A DNA stretch of 64,000 nucleotides from Pseudonocardia kunmingensis (GTDB lineage: Bacteria > Actinomycetota > Actinomycetes > Mycobacteriales > Pseudonocardiaceae): the NCBI RefSeq assembly GCF_006716445.1, contig NZ_VFPA01000005.1:186001-250000 (forward strand). The letters are read 5' to 3'. Both the position numbers and the translations under genes were made by a program. Numbering within the stretch: the stretch's first letter is position 1; each line of letters begins with the position of its first letter. Below are positions 27,066 through 35,925 of this stretch, piece by piece. Under the pieces are notes generated by a model. The model searched no databases, was not told the origin of the DNA, and saw nothing but the letters and a program-made list of their open reading frames with translations.

Positions 27066-27196
27066 CTGGTCCTCTCACCTCCTGCGCCGAGGCGGGGCCG
27101 CCGCGACGCTTCCACCGCCGGCCACGGACGATCCGGCGGTTCTGTCGACCCTCGCCGGATCCGGTCCCGCCCGTCAATGGAGCGCCCCGCGCGCGT

Positions 27197-27213
27197 CATT
27201 CGACAAGCGAATG
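27197..27213. promoter_or_regulatory. Inverted repeat upstream of the RraA-like gene
   Basis: CATTCG-ACAAG-CGAATG, perfect 6-bp arms, in the 192-bp gap between the cupin stop and the RraA-like start. It may be an operator for that gene. The rest of the gap shows no feature I can name. Confidence 0.35.
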
Positions 27214-27257
27214 CCGGTATCCGCTCCCGCCGACCACGCAGCCGACGACGGGGCCGA

Positions 27258-27716
27258 TCACGGGGCCGGATGGGTGGGATCGACCCAGGGCACGTGCTCG
27301 GGATCCGGCACGCCCGCGATGTCGAGGTTGACGACGACCGGTTCCTGGCCGCTGCGGGTGAGCACGCACTCGAGCGGCTCGTCGTCGAGTGCGTTGATCT
27401 CCTGGTGCGGCACGAACGGCGGCACGAAGATGAACCCACCCGGCCCGGCCTCGGCCGTGAACTCCAACCGCTCGCCCCACCGCATCCGGGCCCGGCCGCG
27501 CACCACGTAGATCACGCTCTCCAGCTCGCCGTGGTGGTGGGCACCCGTGCGCGCCCCCGGGTGGATCGTGACCGTGCCCGCCCACAACCGCTGCGCGCCG
27601 GTGCGCGCGGCGGTGATCGCGGCGGCGCGGTGCATCCCCGGCGTCTGCGGCGTGTTCGCGTCCAGCGCGTCGGCGGGGACGACGCGGACGCCCTCATGGC
27701 GCCAGTCGCGGCTCAT
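27258..27716 (-). CDS. Cupin-domain protein coupled to egtD
   Basis: 152 aa single cupin. Motif 1 reads GARTGAHHHGELESVIYVVRGRARMRWGE, with two or three His plus Glu as metal ligands, and motif 2 PGGFIFVPPFVPHQEINALDDEPLE, supplying the last His. It should bind a divalent metal and a small ligand; it could be a dioxygenase, an isomerase or a binding protein. The ATG overlaps the egtD stop (ATGA), making it the fifth gene of the ergothioneine operon, in the place where egtE often sits. It has no PLP site and cannot be EgtE itself. A role in ergothioneine or its use is inferred from position only. Confidence 0.8.
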   Translation of the reverse strand: MSRDWRHEGVRVVPADALDANTPQTPGMHRAAAITAARTGAQRLWAGTVTIHPGARTGAHHHGELESVIYVVRGRARMRWGERLEFTAEAGPGGFIFVPPFVPHQEINALDDEPLECVLTRSGQEPVVVNLDIAGVPDPEHVPWVDPTHPAP

Positions 27717-28684
27717 GCCGCACTCGCCAGGGTGAGCGCCATCCGCTCGTCGGCGTCGGTCCAGCTGTGCACGACGGCGAAGCCGGCCTCGGCGAGCATC
27801 GCGCGCACCCCCGGCAACCGGAACTTGGCCGACACCTCCGTGCACATCTCCTCGCCCGCGGCGAACGCGACCGTGAGCTCCAGCTCGGCGAGGGTGACCG
27901 TCATCGCCCGCTGCGCCACCAGCCGCATCTCGATCCACTCGTGCGCGGTGTCCCAGCGGGCCAGGTGGGCGAACGCGTCGACGTCGAAGTCGGCCCGCAG
28001 CTCCCTGTTGAGCACGTGCAGCACGTTGCGGTTGAACTCCGCGGTGACGCCTGCCGCGTCGTCGTAGGCGGGGACGAGGACCTCCGGGTCCGTGACGAGG
28101 CCGGTGCCGAGCAGGAACTGCTCCCCCGGCCGCAGCGCCGCCCGCAGCGCGCGCAGGAACTCCGCGCGCGGCGACGGCAGCAGGTTGCCGATCGTGCCGC
28201 CCAGGAACGCGACCATCCGCCTCCCGTGCGGCGGGAGCCGGTCCAGGTGGGCGGTGAAGTCGCCGACCACTCCGTGCAGGTCCACGTCGGGGTACTCGGC
28301 GGCGAGCGCCGCCATCGCCTCGCGCAGCGCCGGCTCGCTCACGTCCTGGGGCACGTAGCGGCGCAGCGTGCCGGCCCGCCGGAACGCGTCGAGCAGCAGC
28401 CGCGTCTTCGCCGAGGACCCCGAGCCCAGCTCGACGAGCGTGTCGGCACCCGAGGCCGCGGCGATGGCGTCGGCGCTGCCTTCCAGCAGCGCCCGCTCGG
28501 TGCGCGTGGGGTAGTACTCGGGCAGCGCGGTGATCTCCTCGAACAGCGCGCTCCCCCGGGCGTCGTAGAACCACTTCGGCGGCAGGTGCTTCGGCACGGC
28601 GGTGAGGCCGGCCCGGGCGTCGGCGCGCAGCGCGGTCTCCGCGTCGGCGTCGGTGAGGTGGATGTCCAGCAGCGGGACGGTCAT
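27713..28684 (-). CDS. egtD: L-histidine N-alpha-methyltransferase
   Basis: 323 aa. Makes hercynine from histidine and three SAM. Motifs are PPKWFYDARGSALFEEITALPEYYPTRTE near the N-terminus, the SAM loop VELGSGSSAKTRLLLDAF, VPQDVSE, and GGTIGNLLPSPRAEFL. The Tyr region YYPTRTE and later FNRNVLHVLNRELRADFD shape the histidine pocket. The ATG overlaps the egtC stop (ATGA). Full length for the family. Confidence 0.94.
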   Translation of the reverse strand: MTVPLLDIHLTDADAETALRADARAGLTAVPKHLPPKWFYDARGSALFEEITALPEYYPTRTERALLEGSADAIAAASGADTLVELGSGSSAKTRLLLDAFRRAGTLRRYVPQDVSEPALREAMAALAAEYPDVDLHGVVGDFTAHLDRLPPHGRRMVAFLGGTIGNLLPSPRAEFLRALRAALRPGEQFLLGTGLVTDPEVLVPAYDDAAGVTAEFNRNVLHVLNRELRADFDVDAFAHLARWDTAHEWIEMRLVAQRAMTVTLAELELTVAFAAGEEMCTEVSAKFRLPGVRAMLAEAGFAVVHSWTDADERMALTLASAA

Positions 28685-29442
28685 CGGGCTCCCTCGATGG
28701 GCGGCAACGGGATCGTGCGGCAGTGGCCGGCACCGGCGACCACCACGTGGCGGTCGGGCACGGCGGTCCACGCCGGTGCGGGGTCGAGCGGTTCGGACGC
28801 GACCAGCGCGCTCCCCTCGTCGATGTGCACGCACAGCGCGTGGTCGAAGGCCGTGGCCCAGATCGTGGCGCCGTCGGTGAGCAGCAGGTTCAGCCGCGAG
28901 CCGGGCGCTGCGGCGGCCACCTCGACGACGACCTCGGCCAGCGCGTCGGCCGGGTCCGCGCCCGCGCGCAGCCGGTGGCGGACCAGCGCCCACAGCAGCG
29001 CCGCGTCGGTGGGCGCGTCGAGCGTGATCAGGTCGGCGACGGGCAGCGCCGCGGCCGCCGGAGCGACGGACTGCGGCCAGCCGCGCACCACGCCGTTGTG
29101 GCTGAACAGCCACGGCCCCTCCGCGAACGGCGCCGCGGCGGTGTCGGTGATCGGCATCCCCACGGTGGCGGACCGCACGGCGGCCAGCACCCCGCCCGAC
29201 GACGTGGCGCCGGCCAGCGCGGCGAACGACGCGTCGGACCAGATCGGCTGCGCGCTGCGGTACCGCGCCGCGGGCCCACCCGGCCGCGGGTACCAGCCCG
29301 CCCCGAAGCCGTCGGCGTTGATCGTGCCCCCGCCGCGCATGTCGGCGGGGGCGTACGCCTGGTGCCGCAGCGAGTGCGGCGCTTCGAGCACCGGCGCCGC
29401 GAGCGGCACCGGCGGCCCGACGTAGGCCAGGTGACGGCACAC
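28681..29442 (-). CDS. egtC: Ergothioneine pathway class-II glutamine amidohydrolase
   Basis: 253 aa Ntn-hydrolase that removes glutamate from gamma-glutamyl-hercynylcysteine sulfoxide. The start is GTG 29442, which puts the nucleophile Cys at position 2 (M-CRHLAYVGPP) as the family requires. Other marks are DGFGAGWY, RSAQPIWSD, VRSATVGMPIT and FSHNGVVRGW, the GATase-II substrate loop. It is 8 nt after the egtB stop and overlaps egtD. Confidence 0.93.
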   Translation of the reverse strand: MCRHLAYVGPPVPLAAPVLEAPHSLRHQAYAPADMRGGGTINADGFGAGWYPRPGGPAARYRSAQPIWSDASFAALAGATSSGGVLAAVRSATVGMPITDTAAAPFAEGPWLFSHNGVVRGWPQSVAPAAAALPVADLITLDAPTDAALLWALVRHRLRAGADPADALAEVVVEVAAAAPGSRLNLLLTDGATIWATAFDHALCVHIDEGSALVASEPLDPAPAWTAVPDRHVVVAGAGHCRTIPLPPIEGAR

Positions 29443-29450
29443 GCGGGCCC

Positions 29451-30866
29451 CTACGCCGCTTCCTCGGGGCGGGCGTCGCGCGCACAGCGGAAGCCGGCGA
29501 AGATCTGCCGGCGGATCGGGTGGTCCCAGTTGCGGAACGTGCCGCGGACGGCCGCGGGCGCCGTGCCGAACGAACCGCCGCGCAGCACCCGGTAGTCGCC
29601 GCCGAAGAACACCTGCGAGTACTCCGGGTACGGGAAGACCTCGAAGCCCGGATAGGGGTGCCAGCCCGAGCTGGTCCACTCCCACACGTCGCCGATGAGC
29701 TGCTGCACGCCCAGCGGCGACGCCCCGCGCGGGAAGGCGCCCGCGGCGGCGGGCTGCAGGTGGCGCTGGCCGAGGTTGGCGTGCGCGGGGGTGGGCTCCT
29801 CGTCGCCCCAGGGGTAGCGCCGCGACCGGCCGGTGGCCGGGTCGAACCGGGCGGCCTTCTCCCACTCCGCCTCCGTGGGCAGCCGTTTGCCCGCCCACCG
29901 CGCGTACGCCTGCGCCTCGTGGAAGCACACGTGCACCACCGGCTCGTCGGCCACGATCGGCTCCTCCCGGCCGAACCGGCGGCGGAACCAGGCACCGGAG
30001 CCGTCGCGCCGCCAGAAACGGGGGGCCTCCAGCGCGGCACCGACCCGGTGGGCCCAGCCCTCCTCGCTCCACCACCGCGGGTCGTCGTAGCCGCCCGCGT
30101 CGACGAACGCGGCGTACTCGGCGTTGGTGACCGCGGCCGTGTCGATCACGAACGCCGGCACGTGGACGACGTGCGCGGGCCGCTCGTTGTCCAGGGCCCA
30201 CGCCTCGGTGGAGGTGCCCATGGTGAACGGGCCGCCCGGGACGAGCACCTCGCGGGCGGCAGGCGCGCTCCCCGCGGGCGGGGGCGGGGCGTGCAGCACG
30301 GGCGCGCCGGCACGCAGCTGGTGGGTGGCGAGCATGGTCTCGTCGTGCTGCTGCTCGTGCTGCACGATCATGCCGAAGGCGAAGCCGTGCTCGACGAGCC
30401 TGCGCCCGCGCAGGGGGCTGCGCTCGAGCGCGTCGAGCGCCTTGTCCCGCACCTGCGCCACGTAGGCCCGGGTCTCGGACGGGGTGAGCAGCGGCAGCTC
30501 GACGCGGCTGGCGCGCGAGTGCTGGAAGGCGTCGTACAGGCCGTCGATCTCCGGGCGCAGCGGCTCGCGTCCGCCGACGTCGCGGACCAGCCAGAGCTCC
30601 TCCTGGCTGCCGATGTGGGCCAGGTCCCACACCAGCGGCGACATCAGCGGCGAGTGCTGGGCGACCAGGTCGGCCTCGTCGACGGCGTCGGTGAGGGCGG
30701 TGCTGCGGGCCCGCGACTGCGCCAGCAGCGTGGCGACGCGGCTGCGCAGCTCCTCACCGCCGACCGCGGTGCCGGGCGCGGCGGTGTCGAGGGCCGGGTC
30801 GTCGAGGGCCGGGGTGTCGAGGGCCGGGGTGTCGGGGCTCGTGGCCCCGGGGGTGGTGCGGGTCAT
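29451..30866 (-). CDS. egtB: Hercynine oxygenase (sulfoxide synthase)
   Basis: 471 aa non-haem iron enzyme joining gamma-glutamylcysteine and hercynine with O2. An N-terminal DinB-like domain supplies the iron-site histidines: His in WDLAHIGSQEELWL and the HxxxH pair in VQHEQQHDETM. The C-terminal formylglycine-generating-enzyme fold includes FTMGTSTEAWALDNERPAH, CFHEAQAYARWAGKRLPTEAEWEKAARFD and RVLRGGSFGTAP. The first 35 residues hold a small in-frame repeat (TPALDTPALDDPALD) and look disordered. The ATG overlaps the egtA stop (ATGA). Confidence 0.94.
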   Translation of the reverse strand: MTRTTPGATSPDTPALDTPALDDPALDTAAPGTAVGGEELRSRVATLLAQSRARSTALTDAVDEADLVAQHSPLMSPLVWDLAHIGSQEELWLVRDVGGREPLRPEIDGLYDAFQHSRASRVELPLLTPSETRAYVAQVRDKALDALERSPLRGRRLVEHGFAFGMIVQHEQQHDETMLATHQLRAGAPVLHAPPPPAGSAPAAREVLVPGGPFTMGTSTEAWALDNERPAHVVHVPAFVIDTAAVTNAEYAAFVDAGGYDDPRWWSEEGWAHRVGAALEAPRFWRRDGSGAWFRRRFGREEPIVADEPVVHVCFHEAQAYARWAGKRLPTEAEWEKAARFDPATGRSRRYPWGDEEPTPAHANLGQRHLQPAAAGAFPRGASPLGVQQLIGDVWEWTSSGWHPYPGFEVFPYPEYSQVFFGGDYRVLRGGSFGTAPAAVRGTFRNWDHPIRRQIFAGFRCARDARPEEAA

Positions 30867-32185
30867 GGGGTCGCTCCCTCCGGGATGTCCGGATCGTCGG
30901 CGGGGCACCGCCCGCGCAGCACCTGCTGCTCGGTCATGGCGGTGAGGTCGTCGGCCACCCAGTGCGGGGCGCCGACGGCGGGCAGCCGGCGAAGTGCCAG
31001 CTCGAAGACGGTGGCGGCCGCGCGGGCGAGCACGCGGTCGGACAGGCCGTGGCGGGCGGCGGAGATCCACCGCCCCTCCGCGGGCTCGCACGCGGCGCGG
31101 GCCGCGTCGACGGCGGCGCGGTCCGACAGCAGCGCGACCAGCACCGTGACCGGCAGGGCCCACCGGCGTCCCGGCTGGGCGTCGACGTAGCGCACCTCGA
31201 GGTGCCCGTGCGGGCGGACCGGCGGGAACAGCGTGGAGACGTGGTAGTCCAGGTCGGCGGTGGTGGGCGGGGTGGGCAGCACCTCGCGCGCGGTGCCCCG
31301 CACCCAGTCGGCGAAGGTGATGCCGGGCGGCACCGACCAGCTGGCGCCCTCGCGGCGCACGCACAGCAGCGGGCTGTCCAGCACCCGCCGCGCCCACGCC
31401 TGCACCGGGTCGGCGCTCGCGGCGGGCGGTGCGGTGCGGAACGGGTCGGCCTGCTGCCAGCCGGCCCAGCGCGAGGACTTCCATCCGGTGCGCCGCCCGT
31501 GCAGCGTGGGCGAGTTGGCGAAGGCGGCCAGCAGGACCGGGCCGAGCGCGTGCAGCACGTGCCAGCGCTGCGCCACCTCGTGCGCCTCCCCTGCGTCGAG
31601 GCAGACCTGGACGGCGGCCGTGGAACACATCGCGCTGCGTCCGTGGGGGCCGCGCCGGTCGAAGGACTCCTCCATCGCCTGGTAGCGGGGGTGCGCCAGG
31701 ATCCGGCGGGGCGGGCGGACCGCGTCGGCGGCCCGGTGGCCGGGGCGCAGCCCGGCGGCGGCGAGGAGCTCGTGCAGGGCGGCCGCGTCGTCGCGGGTGG
31801 TCTGCAGGAGGGAGGTGAGGTCGGGCAGCGGTGGGCTGGCGAGCTCCACCTGCCCGCCGGGCTCCACCGTGACGGCGGAGCCGGCCGGGAGCGGGCGAGC
31901 GGGAGAGGACGGATCGAGGGTGGTGGGCGCGTGCGGGCCGAGGGCCGCGGCGAGCGTGGCGGCGTCGGGCAGCGAGCGGGCCTCGGGAGGGTGCAGGAGC
32001 CACTCGAGCTCGACACCGACCAGCCTCGGGGGCCCGTGCTTGAAGCAGACCGAGCCGACGTGCGTCTCGGCGTCGGCGCAGTCGCGCAGCACGGAGGGGC
32101 CGGCGTCGGGAGGGCCGCTGCCCACCCCGTCCAGCGGGGCGTCCGCCCCGCCTCGCACCATCGTGACCACCGCTTCGTCCACCAT
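30863..32185 (-). CDS. egtA: Glutamate-cysteine ligase of ergothioneine synthesis
   Basis: 440 aa, GCS2-like ATP-dependent ligase making gamma-glutamylcysteine. Features: LVGVELEWLLHPPEARS (Mg/Glu site), YQAMEESFDRRGPHGRSAMCSTAAVQVCLDAG (the conserved ARM segment), SPTLHGRRTGWKSSRW, and HLEVRYVDAQPG. ATG 32185 is supported by similarity of the N-terminus to relatives; the first 45 residues are variable. It is the first gene of egtA-B-C-D-cupin, all joined by 4-nt overlaps except egtB-egtC. It faces a tetR gene across 160 bp. Confidence 0.92.
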   Translation of the reverse strand: MVDEAVVTMVRGGADAPLDGVGSGPPDAGPSVLRDCADAETHVGSVCFKHGPPRLVGVELEWLLHPPEARSLPDAATLAAALGPHAPTTLDPSSPARPLPAGSAVTVEPGGQVELASPPLPDLTSLLQTTRDDAAALHELLAAAGLRPGHRAADAVRPPRRILAHPRYQAMEESFDRRGPHGRSAMCSTAAVQVCLDAGEAHEVAQRWHVLHALGPVLLAAFANSPTLHGRRTGWKSSRWAGWQQADPFRTAPPAASADPVQAWARRVLDSPLLCVRREGASWSVPPGITFADWVRGTAREVLPTPPTTADLDYHVSTLFPPVRPHGHLEVRYVDAQPGRRWALPVTVLVALLSDRAAVDAARAACEPAEGRWISAARHGLSDRVLARAAATVFELALRRLPAVGAPHWVADDLTAMTEQQVLRGRCPADDPDIPEGATP

Positions 32186-32332
32186 GCGAGCGACGCTACC
32201 GCCGGTCCCCGACGATTTCGCGGTGACGACGGGAAGGCGGAGGTGACAATTCGCGGAAGCCGGGCCCGCGCGGCACGGCTCCCGCCCGGGCGGTCCGCTC
32301 ACGCGAACCGTACGTCCGTCCGGAGATCCGGC

Positions 32333-32345
32333 TATCCTCTGTCGG
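32333..32345 (+). promoter_or_regulatory. -10 box for tetR, leaderless type
   Basis: TATCCT (32333-32338) ends 7 nt before the GTG at 32346, so transcription probably starts at or beside the start codon. The 160-bp divergent gap must also hold the egtA promoter. Confidence 0.45.
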
Positions 32346-32915
32346 GTGCCCCGCGTCAGCACCGACCAGCTCGCTGCGCGGCGCCAGCAGATCCTCGACG
32401 ACGCCCGGTCCTGCTTCGCCCGCCACGGCTACGAGGGCGCCACCGTCCGCAGGCTGGAGCAGTCCACCGGCCTGTCCCGTGGTGCGATCTTCCACCACTT
32501 CCGGGACAAGGAGGCGCTCTTCCTCGCGCTCGCCGAGCAGGACGCGCAGCGGATGACCGACCTGGTGGCGGCGCAGGGGCTCGTGCAGGTCATGCGGGAG
32601 CTGGTGTCGGCTCCCGAGTCGCTGGACACCAGCTGGACCGGCACGTTCCTCGAGGTCGCCCGCCGCGGCCGCACCGACCCCGGGTTCCGCGCCCGCTGGC
32701 GCGCCCACGCCGAGACGCTCACCGCGGCCACCGAACAACGACTGGCCCGGCAGGCCGCGGCAGGCACCCTGCGCGACGACGTCCCCGTCCCGGTGCTGGC
32801 CCGCTATCTCGAGCTGGTGCTCGAGGGCCTGGTGTCCCAGCTGGCCATGGGCCTGCCGGCCGACGACCTCGACGGCGTCCTCGACGTGGTGGAGGGCGCG
32901 GTCCGCAGGCGCTGA
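32346..32915 (+). CDS. TetR-family transcriptional regulator
   Basis: 189 aa. HTH: RQQILDDARSCFARHGYEGATVRRLEQSTGLSRGAIFHHFRDKEALFLALAE, close to the AcnR/mycobacterial Rv1474c type of TetR. The ligand-binding part is helical with no recognisable signature. In Corynebacterium and Mycobacterium a TetR of this kind (AcnR) sits next to acn; here it is about 7 kb away after an insertion, so it could still control acnA, or the divergent egt operon, or the downstream ABC exporter. The assignment to AcnR is a suggestion based on sequence feel and synteny. Confidence 0.85.
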   Translation: MPRVSTDQLAARRQQILDDARSCFARHGYEGATVRRLEQSTGLSRGAIFHHFRDKEALFLALAEQDAQRMTDLVAAQGLVQVMRELVSAPESLDTSWTGTFLEVARRGRTDPGFRARWRAHAETLTAATEQRLARQAAAGTLRDDVPVPVLARYLELVLEGLVSQLAMGLPADDLDGVLDVVEGAVRRR

Positions 32916-32943
32916 CGGCACGGCGTCGACCGCACGGGGCGGG

Positions 32944-34890
32944 TCAGCCGACGAGGTGCTCCTCGCGGTGGCGGGCGGCGCAGCCGGGGATCCCGCACTC
33001 GACGCCGTCCGGCGCCGCGGTCACCGGCTCGGGCGCGAACTGCGTGCGGTGCAGCTGCGCGTAGCGCCCGCCGCGCGCGAGCAGCTCCTCGTGCGTGCCG
33101 CGCTCGACGATGCGGCCGTGCTCCAGCACCGCGATCTGGTCGGCGGCGCGCACGGTGGACAGGCGGTGGGCGATGACGATCGCCGTGCGGCCCTCCAGCG
33201 CCTCCGCGAGCGCCTCCTGGACGGCGGCCTCGGACTCGGAGTCGAGGTGGGCGGTGGCCTCGTCGAGGATCACGACGCGGGGCCGGGCCAGCAGCAGGCG
33301 CGCGATCGTCAGGCGCTGGCGCTCGCCGCCCGAGAGCCGGTAGCCGCGCTCCCCCACCACCGTGTCGAGGCCGTCGGGCAGGGTGTCGAGCAGCTCGCCG
33401 AGCCGGGCGCGGCGCAGGGCGTCGACGATCTCGGGGTCGCTCGCGCCCGGGGCCGCGTAGCGCAGGTTCGCGCGGATCGTGTCGTGGAACAGGTGCCCGT
33501 CCTGCGTGACCACGCCGACCGCCCCGCGCAGCGACGCGGCGGTCAGCCGTCGCACGTCGATCCCGGAGAGCTCCACCGCGCCGGAGTCGACGTCGTAGAG
33601 CCGCGGGACGAGCGAGGCCAGCGTCGACTTCCCCGCACCCGACGACCCGACCAGCGCGACCAGCTGCCCCGCACCGACGTCGAGGTCGACGCCGTGCAGC
33701 ACCTCCTCGCCACCGCGGGTGTCCAGCACGGCCACCTCCTCCAGCGACGCGAGCGACACCCGCTCGGCGCTCGGGTAGCCGAACCGGACGTCGCGCAGCC
33801 GCACGTCCACCGGGCCGTCGGGGAGCGCGACCGCGTCCGGGGCCTGCGTGATCATCGGCTCCAGGTCGAGCACCTCGAAGACGCGCTCGAACGACACCAG
33901 TGCCGTCATCACGTCCACCCGGGCGTTGGCCAGCGCCGTCATCGGCGTGTAGAGGCGGGTGAGCAGCAGGGCGAGGGTGACCACCGTGCCCGGCTCGATG
34001 CGCCCGGTGACGGCGAGCCAGCCGCCCAGCCCGTAGACCAGCGCCTGGGCCAGCGCGGAGACCAGCGAGAGCGCGGTGACGAACACGCGGGACACCATCG
34101 CGGTGCGCACGCCGATGTCGCGGACGCGCTCGGCGCGCTCGCCGAAGTCCCGCGCCTCCTCCTCGGGCCTGCCGAAGAGCTTCACCAGCGTGGCGCCGGG
34201 CGCGGAGAACCGCTCGGTCATCTGGTTGCCCATGCCGGCGTTCAGGTCCGCGGCCTCGCGGCGCAGGTCGGCGAGGCGCCGCCCGAAGCGGCGCGCGGGG
34301 AGCACGAAGATCGGCAGGAGCACCAGCGCCAGCAGCGTCACCTGCCATGCGAGGGTGATCATCACGCCGAGTGCGAGCACGAGCTGGATGCTGTTGCTCA
34401 GCACCGTGGCCAGGGTCGAGGTGATCGCCGACTGCGCGCCGATGACGTCGTTGTTGAGCCGGCTGACCAGTGCCCCGGTGCGCGTGCGGGTGAAGAACGC
34501 CACCGGCATGCGCTGCACGTGCTCGTAGACCGCTCGGCGCAGGTCCACGATCAGCCCCTCACCGATCCGTGAGGAGAACCAGCGCGACACCAACCCGACG
34601 ACGGCCTCCACGACCGCGAGCGCCGCGATCCCGGCCGCCAGCCCGACCACGGTGGCCGCGGCCGCCGACACCTCGCCACCCGCGACGATCGCGTTGACGA
34701 CGCGCCCCGCGAGGACGGGGGTGAGCACCCCGACCGTCGCCGAGACGACGGTGAGCAGCAGGAACGCGAGCAGCCAGCCCCGGTACGGGCGCGCGAACGC
34801 CCAGATCCGCGGGATCGTGCCCTTCTTGATCGACTTCGGGGCGTCCGCCCCGCGCACGACACCGCGCAGCATGCCCATCGGCCGATCCAT
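32944..34890 (-). CDS. ABC exporter, fused TM and ATPase domains
   Basis: 648 aa. An N-terminal six-TM type IV exporter domain (residues about 25-330) precedes an ATPase with Walker A GSSGAGKST, signature LSGGERQRL, Walker B RVVILDEATAHLD and H-loop IAHRLSTV. Half-transporter, so a homodimer is expected; substrates of this class are lipids, drugs or peptides. The C-terminal tail adds CGIPGCAARHREEH, a C-x4-C-x3-H pattern that is not part of the ABC fold and could bind metal. Met1 and Met5 are both possible starts. It converges with the tetR gene at 28 nt spacing. Confidence 0.88.
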   Translation of the reverse strand: MDRPMGMLRGVVRGADAPKSIKKGTIPRIWAFARPYRGWLLAFLLLTVVSATVGVLTPVLAGRVVNAIVAGGEVSAAAATVVGLAAGIAALAVVEAVVGLVSRWFSSRIGEGLIVDLRRAVYEHVQRMPVAFFTRTRTGALVSRLNNDVIGAQSAITSTLATVLSNSIQLVLALGVMITLAWQVTLLALVLLPIFVLPARRFGRRLADLRREAADLNAGMGNQMTERFSAPGATLVKLFGRPEEEARDFGERAERVRDIGVRTAMVSRVFVTALSLVSALAQALVYGLGGWLAVTGRIEPGTVVTLALLLTRLYTPMTALANARVDVMTALVSFERVFEVLDLEPMITQAPDAVALPDGPVDVRLRDVRFGYPSAERVSLASLEEVAVLDTRGGEEVLHGVDLDVGAGQLVALVGSSGAGKSTLASLVPRLYDVDSGAVELSGIDVRRLTAASLRGAVGVVTQDGHLFHDTIRANLRYAAPGASDPEIVDALRRARLGELLDTLPDGLDTVVGERGYRLSGGERQRLTIARLLLARPRVVILDEATAHLDSESEAAVQEALAEALEGRTAIVIAHRLSTVRAADQIAVLEHGRIVERGTHEELLARGGRYAQLHRTQFAPEPVTAAPDGVECGIPGCAARHREEHLVG

Positions 34891-35066
34891 CCGCGGCCCC
34901 CTTCACTTACAGCGTTGCAACCCTGCGTCCAACGCCGGGACCGCCACCTTTACTCCCCGCTCGTTCCCCATCGGCACCGGTGCTCGCTCCCGTCGGTCGA
35001 CGCTTCAGCGAGCGGCCGCGCCGTCGCGGGACTGAGGGGAAATCGGGGAGGTCGGGGAGCGTGCGT

Positions 35067-35885
35067 TCAGCCCTCGCCGGCGGCCAGCGCGCGGAGCCTG
35101 CGCAGCTGCGCCGCGCGCTCCGCGGCCAGCGCCGCGGCCGGATCGGCGCCGTCGGCGACGCCGATGAGCAGGGCGAGGGTCTCGGCCGCCGCCGCAGGGG
35201 GCGCGACCACCAGCGACGCGGCCAGCGCGTCGACCGCGACGTCCAGCTCTGCGGCGGGCACCGCGCGCAGCGCGAGCCCGGTCGCCACCGCCTCCTCCGC
35301 GCCGATCCGGCGCCCGGACAGGCAGATCTCCACCGAGCGCGCGTAGCCCACCGCGTGCACGAGCGGGTACGTGCCGCCCAGGTCCGGGACGATTCCGAGC
35401 CCGGTCTCGGCCATGCAGAACTGCACGTCATCGGCGACCACGCGCAGGTCGCACGCCAGCGCGAGCTGGAACCCGGCGCCGATCGCGTGGCCCTGCACGG
35501 CGGCGACGGTGACGCGGCCCGGCTCCCGCAGCCACGAGAACCCCGACTGGAAGCCGGCGATGGTGGCGTCGGCGTCGTCGTCGGACAGGGCCGCGATCCC
35601 CGCCAGGCCCGGGAGGCCGTCGACCTCCTGCTCGCCGAAGAAGCGGCGGTCGAGCCCGGCGGAGAACGCCCGACCGGCGCCGCGCACCACGACGACGCGC
35701 ACCTGCTCGGACAGCGGCCCCGCGGACAGCGACTCCCCGATGGACCGGAGCGCCTCCCAGGTGAGCGGGGTCTGCGCGTTGAGCGCCCCGGGACGGACGA
35801 GCGTGATCGTCGCTCGCGGCCCGTCGACGTCGAGCGTGAGCCCGCCGCGCTGCAGGAGCTCCGGGTCGACCGTCGCCGTCGTCAT
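35067..35885 (-). CDS. Enoyl-CoA hydratase/isomerase (crotonase) family, EchA12-like
   Basis: 272 aa. The crotonase oxyanion-hole segments are GRAFSAGLDRRFF and VQGHAIGAGFQLALACDLRV; the active-site acid region is MAETGLGIVPDLGGTYPL. These support hydration or isomerisation of an acyl-CoA. Its neighbours, a small HTH protein and ABC-F, match Rv1472 (echA12), Rv1473A and Rv1473, so it is probably the EchA12 counterpart. The 176-bp gap to the exporter gene (34891-35066) holds nothing I can name. Confidence 0.87.
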   Translation of the reverse strand: MTTATVDPELLQRGGLTLDVDGPRATITLVRPGALNAQTPLTWEALRSIGESLSAGPLSEQVRVVVVRGAGRAFSAGLDRRFFGEQEVDGLPGLAGIAALSDDDADATIAGFQSGFSWLREPGRVTVAAVQGHAIGAGFQLALACDLRVVADDVQFCMAETGLGIVPDLGGTYPLVHAVGYARSVEICLSGRRIGAEEAVATGLALRAVPAAELDVAVDALAASLVVAPPAAAAETLALLIGVADGADPAAALAAERAAQLRRLRALAAGEG

Positions 35886-35925
35886 GGCGGCAGGCTATCC
35901 CGGGGACGGCCGCCCGGTGCGCGAC

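Noticed and set aside
27258..27716. Cupin as a replacement EgtE
   Set aside because: EgtE is a PLP-dependent C-S lyase of about 370 aa; a 152-aa cupin has no PLP site, so the function cannot be equated.
30780..30840. CRISPR-like short tandem repeats
   Set aside because: They are in-frame TPALD codon repeats inside the disordered N-terminus of egtB, without spacers.
29451..32003. 850-aa minus-strand open frame covering egtB and part of egtA
   Set aside because: Its first half is a shadow of egtA in another frame; the ATG at 30866 with ATGA overlap is the proper egtB start.
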